A DNA stretch of 10,128 bases from Candidatus Altimarinota bacterium (GCA_026982915.1 JALWQU010000216.1:1-10128); one strand, 5' to 3'; shown: positions 1-6,519, counted from the first letter of the stretch. Numbers and translations: made by a program. The notes: generated by a model not told the origin, from the sequence alone.

Positions 1-714
1 CTATTCTACGAATTTACTCTCTATTGTGGCGAGGTTTAAAAAGAAGGGCTGATCTAGCATCCAGCTTTCAAATTTTTTGTCATAACCAAAGAAGATCGCT
101 ACCGCCAAAAGCATAAAGATAACCCCAAATATTTTCTTGAAAAAACCATGTGAATCCATTATCCCGGAAAGTCGAGCCGTCAACGATCGCCCAAAGATAG
201 CCACCGCAAACAAAACCAAAAAGAGCCCAAAGGCATATATCAGAAGGTTCATAAACCCAATGAAAAAGTTTTGAGGCAGAACTGTTCCCACGATCAAAAA
301 ATAAGTAGGAGAGCAGGCTGAAAAAACAGGACCAAGACTTACCCCCAATAAAACATAACCCCAAATCCCCTCTTTTTTAGCTGATTTTTGAAGTAAACCC
401 TGCGAAGTACTCCCAAGATTGAGCTTTGCGGCAATTGCGTCCCAAAGGTGAGGAAATATAAGTGTGAGCCCAAAAAAGAAAATAATTCCGGCCGAAAAAA
501 GTTTTAAAATAGTATCCGGAACTCCAATCACAAAAAATTTCAGCAACAGCGTAAAACTTACAATAGACAAGGCCAAAGAAAGAATTACTACAAAAGGACG
601 AAAGAGACTTTTAGCCCCGACACTTCCGCCTAAAATAACTGGCAGCATCGGGAAAACACAAGGCGCTAATACCGTTAGAATCCCCGCAATAAACGAGATA
701 ACAAAATATTCCAT
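1..714 (-). CDS. CcdA/DsbD-family transmembrane thiol-electron carrier
   Basis: This 237-residue protein is mostly hydrophobic, with about six membrane segments (roughly residues 5-27, 38-60, 66-90, 118-140, 149-175 and 194-211). Cys19 in the first segment lies in the motif APCVFPMLP, and Cys134 in the fourth lies in FSACSPTYF. This Cys pair in TM1 and TM4 is the hallmark of the CcdA/DsbD central domain, which passes electrons from cytoplasmic thioredoxin to thioredoxin-fold proteins outside the membrane. The length matches stand-alone CcdA rather than full DsbD, which has extra periplasmic domains. The gene lies 57 nt downstream of a thioredoxin-like lipoprotein on the same strand, its likely partner. 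The gene is complete, with ATG at 714 and TAG at 1-3. No Shine-Dalgarno motif is visible before the ATG. No cytochrome c maturation gene is in view, so a role in general extracytoplasmic disulfide reduction is inferred. The family call is firm; the exact physiological role is not. Confidence 0.88.
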   Translation of the reverse strand: MEYFVISFIAGILTVLAPCVFPMLPVILGGSVGAKSLFRPFVVILSLALSIVSFTLLLKFFVIGVPDTILKLFSAGIIFFFGLTLIFPHLWDAIAAKLNLGSTSQGLLQKSAKKEGIWGYVLLGVSLGPVFSACSPTYFLIVGTVLPQNFFIGFMNLLIYAFGLFLVLFAVAIFGRSLTARLSGIMDSHGFFKKIFGVIFMLLAVAIFFGYDKKFESWMLDQPFFLNLATIESKFVE

Positions 715-740
715 ATTTCAAATAATTAATAAATTTAATG

Positions 741-764
741 GTACCTATCACTAAGGATAGGCAC
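741..764 (-). other. Stem-loop between the thioredoxin lipoprotein and ccdA-like genes
   Basis: Read on the minus strand, this is a nine-base-pair stem (including one G-U pair) with a six-base loop. It starts eight bases after the upstream stop codon. The bases after it are AT-rich but lack a clean run of T, so it is a poor intrinsic terminator. It could be a leaky terminator that lowers ccdA-like expression, or an mRNA-stability or processing hairpin. This is inference from base pairing only. Confidence 0.4.
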
Positions 765-771
765 GAAAAAT

Positions 772-1290
772 CTACTGAAAAAATTCTATTAGTTTCTCCA
801 TCTTTGGGTCAATAATAGTGGCCGAAATAGCCCCTGATGCATCAAAGAAAACACCCGTTGATTGAGATTTTACCCCCAAGGCTTTCACCAAATCCTTATC
901 TTTATCAAAATTAGCCTTGAGCACGATTGTATCAGCTGGTAGCGTCTTGAGATTGGCCTTAAATTTAGCTTCCCAGGCCCGACAAGTCCCACACCAATCA
1001 GCGTAAAAGAAAACCATAAATTTTTGTTTTCCCTTTAGCGCTTCAAATTTTGATGCTGAGTATTCCGTATACTGTGCCAAGTCAATTTTTTCTGCCACTG
1101 GCACCACTGGTACCCCTGCTTGCAAAGTTACAACTTCAGCTTTACTTACCGCTTCCACAGGGGCTTCTGTTTTTATTTCAATAGCAGTCTCCTCCTCACT
1201 GACAGCTACTTCTTTCTCGGTATTCAGACACCCCGTCAGACCAAGCCCTAACAACGCAACGCCCATCATAGATACATACTTCATTTTCAT
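772..1290 (-). CDS. Thioredoxin-like lipoprotein (extracytoplasmic)
   Basis: This is a 172-residue protein. Residues 1-20 form a lipoprotein signal peptide with a lipobox ending at Cys21 (LTGC), so the mature protein is expected to be lipid-anchored outside the cytoplasmic membrane. Residues 22-80 are an acidic, Val/Pro/Ala-rich, probably unstructured tether. Residues 83-172 are a thioredoxin fold with the redox motif WCGTC (Trp99, Cys100, Cys103) after the strand FMVFFYAD. The position normally held by the conserved cis-proline is Ser144 (QSTGVFF), which is unusual. It is probably co-transcribed with the CcdA-like gene downstream, which would keep its Cys pair reduced. Its target proteins are unknown. 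The start ATG at 1290 is followed by a second possible ATG two codons later; both leave the signal peptide intact. No Shine-Dalgarno motif is present. Confidence 0.85.
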   Translation of the reverse strand: MKMKYVSMMGVALLGLGLTGCLNTEKEVAVSEEETAIEIKTEAPVEAVSKAEVVTLQAGVPVVPVAEKIDLAQYTEYSASKFEALKGKQKFMVFFYADWCGTCRAWEAKFKANLKTLPADTIVLKANFDKDKDLVKALGVKSQSTGVFFDASGAISATIIDPKMEKLIEFFQ

Positions 1291-1322
1291 GTTTTTGGTG
1301 ATTAAAAAAAATAATTACCGAA

Positions 1323-1328
1323 AGTATA
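1323..1328 (-). promoter_or_regulatory. Possible -10 box for the thioredoxin lipoprotein operon
   Basis: TATACT on the minus strand lies 32 bases upstream of the start codon. This would give a leader of about 26 nt, close to the leader lengths predicted for ppa, efp and the 6482 operon. There is no convincing -35 box at 16-18 bp, only a T-rich stretch, so the call rests on the -10 hexamer and the spacing. Confidence 0.3.
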
Positions 1329-1516
1329 CAAGATTTCTTCTCAATAAAAAAGGCATAAGCGTAGCCAAAACAACTAAACATTTCATAAAATCACAGACAG
1401 ACTATTGAGCTCACAAAATACCCGCAATAACTAAAAAAACTAGATTCAACACCGACTTTGGATAAGAAAACAAGTGAAACTGGAACACAAAGCTACGACA
1501 AGCCCCTTGTGAAAAA

Positions 1517-1533
1517 GAACAATAATATTGTTC
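1517..1533. promoter_or_regulatory. Perfect 17-bp palindrome, operator-like (dyad 1)
   Basis: The sequence GAACAATAATATTGTTC has perfect 8-base arms around a central A. Together with dyad 2 it matches the pattern GAACA-N7-TGTTC. A symmetric 17-bp site in an intergenic region between divergent genes is typical of a dimeric repressor operator. The cognate regulator is not in the window. Confidence 0.45.
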
Positions 1534-1547
1534 GAATTTAATAATAT

Positions 1548-1564
1548 GAACATATTTGTTGTTC
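1548..1564. promoter_or_regulatory. Imperfect 17-bp dyad, operator-like (dyad 2)
   Basis: This is the same GAACA-N7-TGTTC pattern as dyad 1, of identical length, starting exactly 31 bp later, close to three helical turns. Its right arm contains TTGTTC, which also serves as the -35 box of a candidate promoter. A protein bound here would therefore block that promoter. Confidence 0.4.
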
Positions 1565-1586
1565 GTCTGTTAATACCATATATAAA
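1559..1586 (+). promoter_or_regulatory. Candidate plus-strand promoter overlapping dyad 2
   Basis: TTGTTC at 1559-1564 is followed after 16 bp by TATAAA at 1581-1586. This would start a transcript near 1593 and give ppa a leader of about 120 nt, or drive a short untranslated RNA. A nearer candidate at 1652-1680 would give a more typical short leader, so both may be used or only one. Confidence 0.35.
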
Positions 1587-1651
1587 GACCAATAAGACAC
1601 AAAGTCCCCCTAAATTATCCAACAAAAACAAAGTAAATAACGGGAATAACC

Positions 1652-1680
1652 TTTACACAAAAATTATAAATACCTATCCT
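1652..1680 (+). promoter_or_regulatory. Candidate promoter for ppa
   Basis: TTTACA at 1652-1657 (five of six to the -35 consensus) is followed after 17 bp by TATCCT at 1675-1680. The predicted leader before the ppa ATG is about 29 nt, matching other predicted leaders in the window. The -10 match is only moderate. Confidence 0.4.
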
Positions 1681-1715
1681 GTAAAAAATACATATTCATT
1701 AACCATAATCAAAAC

Positions 1716-2249
1716 ATGAATCTCTTCTACGACCTACCACTTTCGGAAACAGAGGGCATCTTTCACGCTGTCATTGAAATCCCTAAATACTCTCGCGTAA
1801 AATACGAATATTCCGAGAAATATGGCGCTATTTTTGTTGATAGGATTTTCAGAACCCCGGTCGACTATCCTCAAAATTACGGATTCTTTCCGCAAACATG
1901 GAATAAATACGATAACGATCCTATGGATGTTATTGTTGTTTCTACGGAAAAATTTCAACCTGGTGTCGTTGTCCCAGTAAAAGTTATTGGTATTATCGAG
2001 ATGGATGATTCTGGAGAACTTGACCACAAAATAATTGCCGTGCCTACTGGGAACTCCGACTACGCACACTGCCAAGATTTAGAAGACCTCGATACCGAAA
2101 CCATTAAGAATCTAGAATGGTTCCTCAGTAACTATAAAGGACGAGAAAAGGGCAAAGAGGTAAAACTACTCGGTACAAAAGGTAAAAAAGAAGCGCTTAG
2201 CTTTCTGAATGAATGTGCGGATGAATACCAAGTAAATCACAAACGATAA
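1716..2249 (+). CDS. ppa: Inorganic pyrophosphatase, family I
   Basis: This soluble 177-residue enzyme hydrolyses inorganic pyrophosphate to two phosphates, pulling nucleotide, tRNA-charging and sugar-activation reactions forward. The active-site set of the E. coli family is all in place by eye: Glu21, Lys29, Glu31, Arg43, Tyr51 and Tyr55. The metal-binding signature DNDPMDV (Asp66, Asp68, Asp71) is followed by Asp98, Asp103 and Lys105, and then Tyr140-Lys141. Its length is normal for bacterial family I enzymes. It stands alone, divergent from the thioredoxin lipoprotein and convergent with the histidine kinase gene, so it is probably monocistronic. The ATG has no Shine-Dalgarno motif; the preceding bases are A-rich. 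Nothing is missing or odd in the protein. Confidence 0.96.
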   Translation: MNLFYDLPLSETEGIFHAVIEIPKYSRVKYEYSEKYGAIFVDRIFRTPVDYPQNYGFFPQTWNKYDNDPMDVIVVSTEKFQPGVVVPVKVIGIIEMDDSGELDHKIIAVPTGNSDYAHCQDLEDLDTETIKNLEWFLSNYKGREKGKEVKLLGTKGKKEALSFLNECADEYQVNHKR

Positions 2250-2276
2250 TCACTCAATAAGTATCAATCAAAGTAG

Positions 2277-2320
2277 AACCGCTTAAATTCTGTAAAGAAC
2301 CCTAAGCGGTTTCTTCTTTT
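2277..2320 (+). terminator. Intrinsic terminator for ppa, overlapping the kinase stop codon
   Basis: The stem AACCGCTTA (2277-2285) pairs with TAAGCGGTT (2303-2311), nine base pairs, with a smaller TTCT/AGAA hairpin nested in the loop. TTCTTCTTTT runs through to 2320 on the plus strand. The right arm is also the last two sense codons and the stop of the convergent histidine kinase gene. On the minus strand the T tract is weak, so termination there would be less efficient. Confidence 0.7.
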
Positions 2321-4425
2321 ATGGGAATTCGAACTATAAAGCAAGTTCCCTTATTCGCGATACTTTCAAAGCTAATATCCCCCTTCATTTTTACGAGTAT
2401 TTTTTTCACAATCGATAACCCAAGCCCTGTTCCTTTATAATCTTTATCCAGATTATTATCAATTTGAGTAAACTTATCAAAAACGGTAGCCATGTCTTTC
2501 TTCGCAATACCCACGCCGGTATCACTTACCTTTATTTCTAAAAATTCTCTTTCAAACTGAACATCAACCGAAATACGCCCCTTTACAGGCGTAAATTTAA
2601 AAGCATTACCGATGATATTATTGAGGATCAGGTATATTTTTTGATAATCGACAATTACATGTCTCGGCAATGTTTTATTAATTTTATAGAAAAAATTTAT
2701 ACCCTGACGCTTGGCTTCAACTTGAAATCCCGCAAAACAGGTTATCATCCGTTTTTTAAGATTTACCTTTTCATAATTAAACGACATTTCATCCGCCTCA
2801 ATCTTCGTAAGGTCTAGCATATCGTTCACCAAATTGAGTAGATCTTTCGAATTTTGCTTAATATATTCAGCACATTCTATTTGTTTTCTATTCAGATCCC
2901 CAAACCGTCCAGCCAATAAAATATTGGCGTACTCTTTTACGATGGTCATGGGCGTTCGAAGTTCATGTGATGCCATAGATAGAAAATTAGTCTTCGCCTC
3001 ATCCAGTACTTTTAATTTTTTGTTTTTCTCGACCAAGGCTTCTGTCTTAGCCGAAACTTCCTTTTTTAAGTCTTTATTATAAAGGATTCCGGTCAAAACC
3101 AAGCTCAAAAAGTGTCCAAAGTTCCTCAGTGTTTTTAATTCTCGTGCCAGGTAAATTTCTCGTTGCTTTTTCCCCAGAATCAAAATAGCAATCCCCCCCT
3201 TTATCGGATTCGCAAGCGGTATAAAAACTTCCCCCTCTTGCTGTATTTCATTAGAAATCCCCAAATTTACCTGATTTTTCATTTCAATATAAGGGATTTC
3301 TTCTTTCACCAAAACATCGTTATATTTTTCGTAATAATTCAGCACTGATTGATATTTTTTTTTCTGCTCTTTGGTTAAGATGATAAGTTTTAATGATTTT
3401 ATGTTTAATTTCTTACAGAATAATTCTCGTAAGTTATTTTCTAAAGATGAAACCGATTCATAAATAAAGTGAGAAGATTTAAAATAACTAATCGTCTGCC
3501 GAAATACTTTCGCGCTCTTTGCTCCAAAAAGGTCGCCAAAAATATTACTATCAAAAAACCAGATGAATATGAAGTAAAATGCCACAGTTAGTGTTCCGTC
3601 TATGAGTAGTAAATAAAAAGTTGGAATCTCAAAATCAAATAGTGGTTTAATATGAACTAATATAAATCCCGCTATAAAAATGGAAGCAAAGAAAGATAAA
3701 AGGATTTTCATACCCCTTAGTATTGTTAGCTTTATATCAAGGAAACGGTAACGATAAATCGAGTAATAAATAACAATTGCCTCTAACGATAAAAAAAGAG
3801 GACTTAACCAAGCGTAGGTAAAATTTCCCCAAAAAGCAGGTAAGATCATATTAAATACTGAAGCCATTCCTACGACCGGAAGGCTCGCTAATAAAATATA
3901 TTTAATTTGTTTTCGTAAAATACTAATTTTTGTGGAAAAATATTTCTTAGCTAAAACATAGAATCCAGAAAGATAAAAAGAAAAAAGAGTGATAAAAAAT
4001 AAAAAATATAGATTTCCGTGCAAAACACGACGGTTATTTCCTTGTACCTCCATCCCCGCAATAATAAATTCACTCTCAAATAAAATATAGCCCAGTATTA
4101 TAATCCAAATAAAAATGGAGAACATATAGAAAAAAGTAGTTTTTTGTCTTACAAATGAAAGCGTAAAAAGAAAAAAACTAATAGCCGAATAAACTCCAAA
4201 ACAATATAAAAAACGAACCCACCAAACAATCTCCTCGATAGAATCAAGCGGTAGCCAATAGTAAAAAAACATTCCTAGCGTCCAAAGCCCCAAACTTAAG
4301 AGATGAATAAAATACCAAGTCCCTTCTAGGCGAGTCTTATTTATAAAAAAAATTAATAATCCTAAGCAGATCTGTAAAACGCCTGTCCCTAACAGTAATA
4401 ATAAAATAATTATAGGTGTTTCCAT
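2302..4425 (-). CDS. Membrane sensor histidine kinase (7TM-type N-terminus, GAF-like region, HisKA, HATPase)
   Basis: This 707-residue integral-membrane kinase has about nine TM segments in residues 5-291. The first seven end in YSIYRYRFLDIK, the usual exit of the N-terminal 7TM domain of histidine kinases, and two more follow at about 240-258 and 268-291. Residues 300-452 look like a divergent GAF domain (its end reads IPLANPIKGGIAILILG), followed by a short coiled coil (453-475). HisKA has the phospho-acceptor His487 in FLSMASHELRTPM. The ATPase domain shows the N box Asn607 (GNAFKFTP), G1 DTGVGI (635-640), F box FDKFTQ and G2 GTGLGL (665-670), so it should be active. There is no receiver domain and no adjacent response regulator. 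It starts 16 nt after the hotdog-methyltransferase gene and is probably in its operon. The signal sensed is unknown; the 7TM part could bind a membrane-derived or small ligand. Confidence 0.93.
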   Translation of the reverse strand: METPIIILLLLLGTGVLQICLGLLIFFINKTRLEGTWYFIHLLSLGLWTLGMFFYYWLPLDSIEEIVWWVRFLYCFGVYSAISFFLFTLSFVRQKTTFFYMFSIFIWIIILGYILFESEFIIAGMEVQGNNRRVLHGNLYFLFFITLFSFYLSGFYVLAKKYFSTKISILRKQIKYILLASLPVVGMASVFNMILPAFWGNFTYAWLSPLFLSLEAIVIYYSIYRYRFLDIKLTILRGMKILLSFFASIFIAGFILVHIKPLFDFEIPTFYLLLIDGTLTVAFYFIFIWFFDSNIFGDLFGAKSAKVFRQTISYFKSSHFIYESVSSLENNLRELFCKKLNIKSLKLIILTKEQKKKYQSVLNYYEKYNDVLVKEEIPYIEMKNQVNLGISNEIQQEGEVFIPLANPIKGGIAILILGKKQREIYLARELKTLRNFGHFLSLVLTGILYNKDLKKEVSAKTEALVEKNKKLKVLDEAKTNFLSMASHELRTPMTIVKEYANILLAGRFGDLNRKQIECAEYIKQNSKDLLNLVNDMLDLTKIEADEMSFNYEKVNLKKRMITCFAGFQVEAKRQGINFFYKINKTLPRHVIVDYQKIYLILNNIIGNAFKFTPVKGRISVDVQFEREFLEIKVSDTGVGIAKKDMATVFDKFTQIDNNLDKDYKGTGLGLSIVKKILVKMKGDISFESIANKGTCFIVRIPIKEETA

Positions 4426-4441
4426 TTGAATAGAGATTAGA

Positions 4442-6190
4442 CTATGGCTTCTTTATTCTAAAAACACAACCAATACCCGCAAAACTATCCTCTATTACTT
4501 CTTCTATCTCAAATCCAGCAGCGGTTATTTCTTCAGATAAGGTTTCGATAGAAGAGTAGAAAGATTCTTCATGAATGCCCGCATGGTTTAACTCATCCAT
4601 GAGTGCCCCTATATATCTCATAACATAATATGGCTCCAAATTTTCATTCTGTGCTAAAGCACGCTTTACGACGGTGTTAAAGATCTTGTAATAAGGTGGA
4701 TTTTCTTTTACAAAACCGAGAACAGCCTGTCCCCCTGATTTTAATTGACCAAGGATGTCTTTAATAGCATTAAATCTATCATTGTAGTCGAGTGCAAAAT
4801 TTGAGAATATGACATCCTGTTCACCGGGAGTTTCTGTATTCAAAATTTTACCAACCCCAACTAGTGTGTGTTTGTGTATTTCAAACTGCTGAGAAAAGTA
4901 ACTATTTTCCAAATATTCGGTAACAGCCCTTTTGGCTTCTGTTAGAATTTGATCCTTTACATCAGAAAGGTGCAGATCAATATGCGCCGGTAAAGAATTA
5001 CCACTTAAAATAGACTTTAATGCGGCTATCGCCATATTTGCCTTCGCACCAGTCCCCACATCTGCCATCGAAATAGAATCTTGATCTTTAGAAGCTTGAT
5101 CTTTAGAAGCTTCTTCTACTGAAGTTTTTATCATCTCCGCCATGAGCGCAATATGATCTTTATATTCTAGAATATCAATCTGATGACAAAAGGCACCGAT
5201 AACTTCTGGATCTCCCCACGAATTCCCCTGATGCCCCACCTCTCCAATAATTACTTCTCCAAATTTAGCCGCCACTTGTTTCTTCCCCTCTGAATCAAAA
5301 TAATGAATAGCAATCGAATAGGCTCCCTCTTTTTCAAGTGGTTTAAGCTCATAAGATAAAAAATCAGCATTTGGAGAAATAGCCGCTGGAACCGATAGTT
5401 TTTTAATAGAAGTAACACCTACATATTTAGCCTCAGGGTTATGATCCCGATAGTCCTGCATTGCCATCCAAAAGGCCGGACGAGCCGAACCTGCCAGAGG
5501 CACAATCTCCGCTTCTGGAAAGTGTCCCGCAAAAACATGAGGATCTGTTTTCAAGAAACCAATCTGCTTCCCATTTCTTCCTGCTTCTTTTCTACGGTTC
5601 TTTAAAATAAAAGTTTCACCAAATCCTGGAATAGGTAAGTCCGGCAATTTAATTGGCAGTTTTGTTTGATCTAATGAAACCAATACTTCTATTCGTTCAA
5701 CATTTAAAGATTCTGAATTTCCCGGCTTAACCCAACGATTTTCAAAAGTTTCAACTAAACTTTTCGGATCAAGAAATATTAGCCTCATTTCTGCCTCTGC
5801 AATGAGAGTTTCCCCATAAAATATTTCAGCATTTTTAACCGTAGATATTTCCTTTTTATTCAAAAGAGGACTTGGCATAGAAATAGTAATTTCTCCATTT
5901 GGTGTTTTTATATCACCCCCATCAATAAGGCTAATTTTTTTTATACTAAAAACCATTGGCGTTTTTCGTTGCTCGATTCCGCCTTCACCTAAATTATTTT
6001 GCGATACTGTGGCAATAGCCCCTAACTGAGAAATTCCCAGACCCAATGTTGCCAAGTCAGGGACTTGACCTGGATTAAAAAAGCGTGCTTTCCATATAGT
6101 AATACCCTTCTCTGATCGTTCTTTACGCACATCAGTTATAATAAGTTGAGGAGGTTCTTCCTTTATTGATTCGTTGTTAAAGTTATCCAT
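4442..6190 (-). CDS. Double-hotdog plus class I methyltransferase fusion, function unknown
   Basis: This is a 582-residue cytoplasmic protein with no signal peptide or TM segments. Residues 15-142 resemble a degenerate hotdog fold: a helix with LGISQLGAIA, then strands ending in GETLIAEAEMRLIFL. Residues 190-316 are a clearer FabZ-like hotdog with GHFPEAEIVP around His223. The FabZ catalytic Glu position (His+14) is Arg237. Residues 318-370 are a helical, charged linker containing a duplicated ASKDQ unit. Residues 371-582 are a Rossmann methyltransferase: motif I ADVGTGA (Asp377, Gly379, Gly381), acidic Asp410 after strand 2, DVIFSNFALDY near motif IV, and LKSGGQAVL. The order (dehydratase-type double hotdog then methyltransferase) recalls the DH-cMT section of polyketide synthases, but here it is free-standing. 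A carrier-bound or CoA-bound acyl substrate is a guess. It lies downstream of a broken gene and 16 nt upstream of the kinase gene. The start ATG follows TAATAA. Domain assignments are by motif reading: methyltransferase sure, second hotdog likely, first hotdog tentative. Confidence 0.72.
   Translation of the reverse strand: MDNFNNESIKEEPPQLIITDVRKERSEKGITIWKARFFNPGQVPDLATLGLGISQLGAIATVSQNNLGEGGIEQRKTPMVFSIKKISLIDGGDIKTPNGEITISMPSPLLNKKEISTVKNAEIFYGETLIAEAEMRLIFLDPKSLVETFENRWVKPGNSESLNVERIEVLVSLDQTKLPIKLPDLPIPGFGETFILKNRRKEAGRNGKQIGFLKTDPHVFAGHFPEAEIVPLAGSARPAFWMAMQDYRDHNPEAKYVGVTSIKKLSVPAAISPNADFLSYELKPLEKEGAYSIAIHYFDSEGKKQVAAKFGEVIIGEVGHQGNSWGDPEVIGAFCHQIDILEYKDHIALMAEMIKTSVEEASKDQASKDQDSISMADVGTGAKANMAIAALKSILSGNSLPAHIDLHLSDVKDQILTEAKRAVTEYLENSYFSQQFEIHKHTLVGVGKILNTETPGEQDVIFSNFALDYNDRFNAIKDILGQLKSGGQAVLGFVKENPPYYKIFNTVVKRALAQNENLEPYYVMRYIGALMDELNHAGIHEESFYSSIETLSEEITAAGFEIEEVIEDSFAGIGCVFRIKKP
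5081..5112. repeat. 15-bp perfect tandem duplication in the linker of the fusion gene
   Basis: The unit TTGATCTTTAGAAGC occurs twice in a row (5081-5095 and 5096-5110) and continues two bases into a third copy. Because it is a multiple of three it adds five residues in frame (ASKDQ twice) in the charged linker before the methyltransferase domain. It looks like a recent slippage duplication that is tolerated in a flexible linker. Confidence 0.8.
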
Positions 6191-6196
6191 ATTTTA

Positions 6197-6482
6197 TTAT
6201 TTTTTTACCGAATCCGCTTCTTTTACCCCCTCTGTAAAGTCCCATACATCACTTAGGTCTCTTTTTGGCAATACCTTAACCAATATATAGTATTTATCTT
6301 TTTTAAAATCAACCGCCAAGTCTGATAAATTAAGAACTGGGTTTTAGATTGACTAATACCAATCTATTTAGACCATAATCTCAACCCTGACTGAGTACAT
6401 CGTGCGCAATATACTGTTTTTTTAACCGCTCTTTAGTACTACCTGCGAATATATCAGAACGAAGTAAAGTCTTAATCCCCAT
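6197..6482 (-). pseudogene. Broken short gene at the head of the operon
   Basis: Reading on the minus strand from ATG at 6482, 33 codons run (beginning MGIKTLLRSDIFAGSTKERL) to an in-frame TGA at 6381-6383. Beyond it the same frame continues (DYGLNRLVLVNLKP). After the short AAAACCC run at 6339-6345, the next frame carries on with protein-like sequence (VLNLSDLAVDF, KYYILVKVLPKRDLSDVWDF) to TAA at 6197-6199. Repairing the TGA and removing one C would give a protein of about 94 residues. I do not recognise it. A good promoter sits at the right distance upstream, and the stop lies 6 nt before the ATG of the fusion gene. Both facts suggest it was once a real first gene of the operon. Alternatives are sequencing errors, or two unrelated short frames, since the downstream part has only a TTG start at 6319. 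Confidence 0.5.
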
Positions 6483-6519
6483 TGCCTATACAAATATTTT
6501 CAACACACAATGGATAATC

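Larger units (their letters stand above)
1291..1715. other. Divergent intergenic region, no convincing gene
   Basis: This 425-base AT-rich stretch separates the minus-strand thioredoxin lipoprotein from plus-strand ppa. Open frames in it (for example a TTG/ATG-started frame on the plus strand ending at 1719) encode low-complexity Asn/Lys/Thr/Ile-rich peptides that look like noise. What it does hold is promoter-like and operator-like: a -10 box for the left gene near 1323, the paired dyads at 1517-1564, a candidate promoter at 1559-1586 and a ppa-proximal candidate promoter at 1652-1680. No tRNA-like or other recognisable RNA structure was found. Confidence 0.6.

Noticed and set aside
464..754. 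Plus-strand frame antisense to the ccdA-like gene
   Set aside because: It is a shadow of a clearly conserved membrane gene, with no family resemblance and no promoter.
1517..1564. LexA/SOS box
   Set aside because: The half-sites GAAC and GTTC are separated by nine bases rather than the four of the Bacillus-type box, and no SOS gene is adjacent.
1528..1719. Small plus-strand frame before ppa whose stop overlaps the ppa ATG
   Set aside because: Its product is low-complexity Asn/Lys/Thr/Ile-rich. Its start is TTG or an internal ATG without promoter context. It would be the only gene here ending in TGA, and the operator-like dyads and candidate promoters lie across it.
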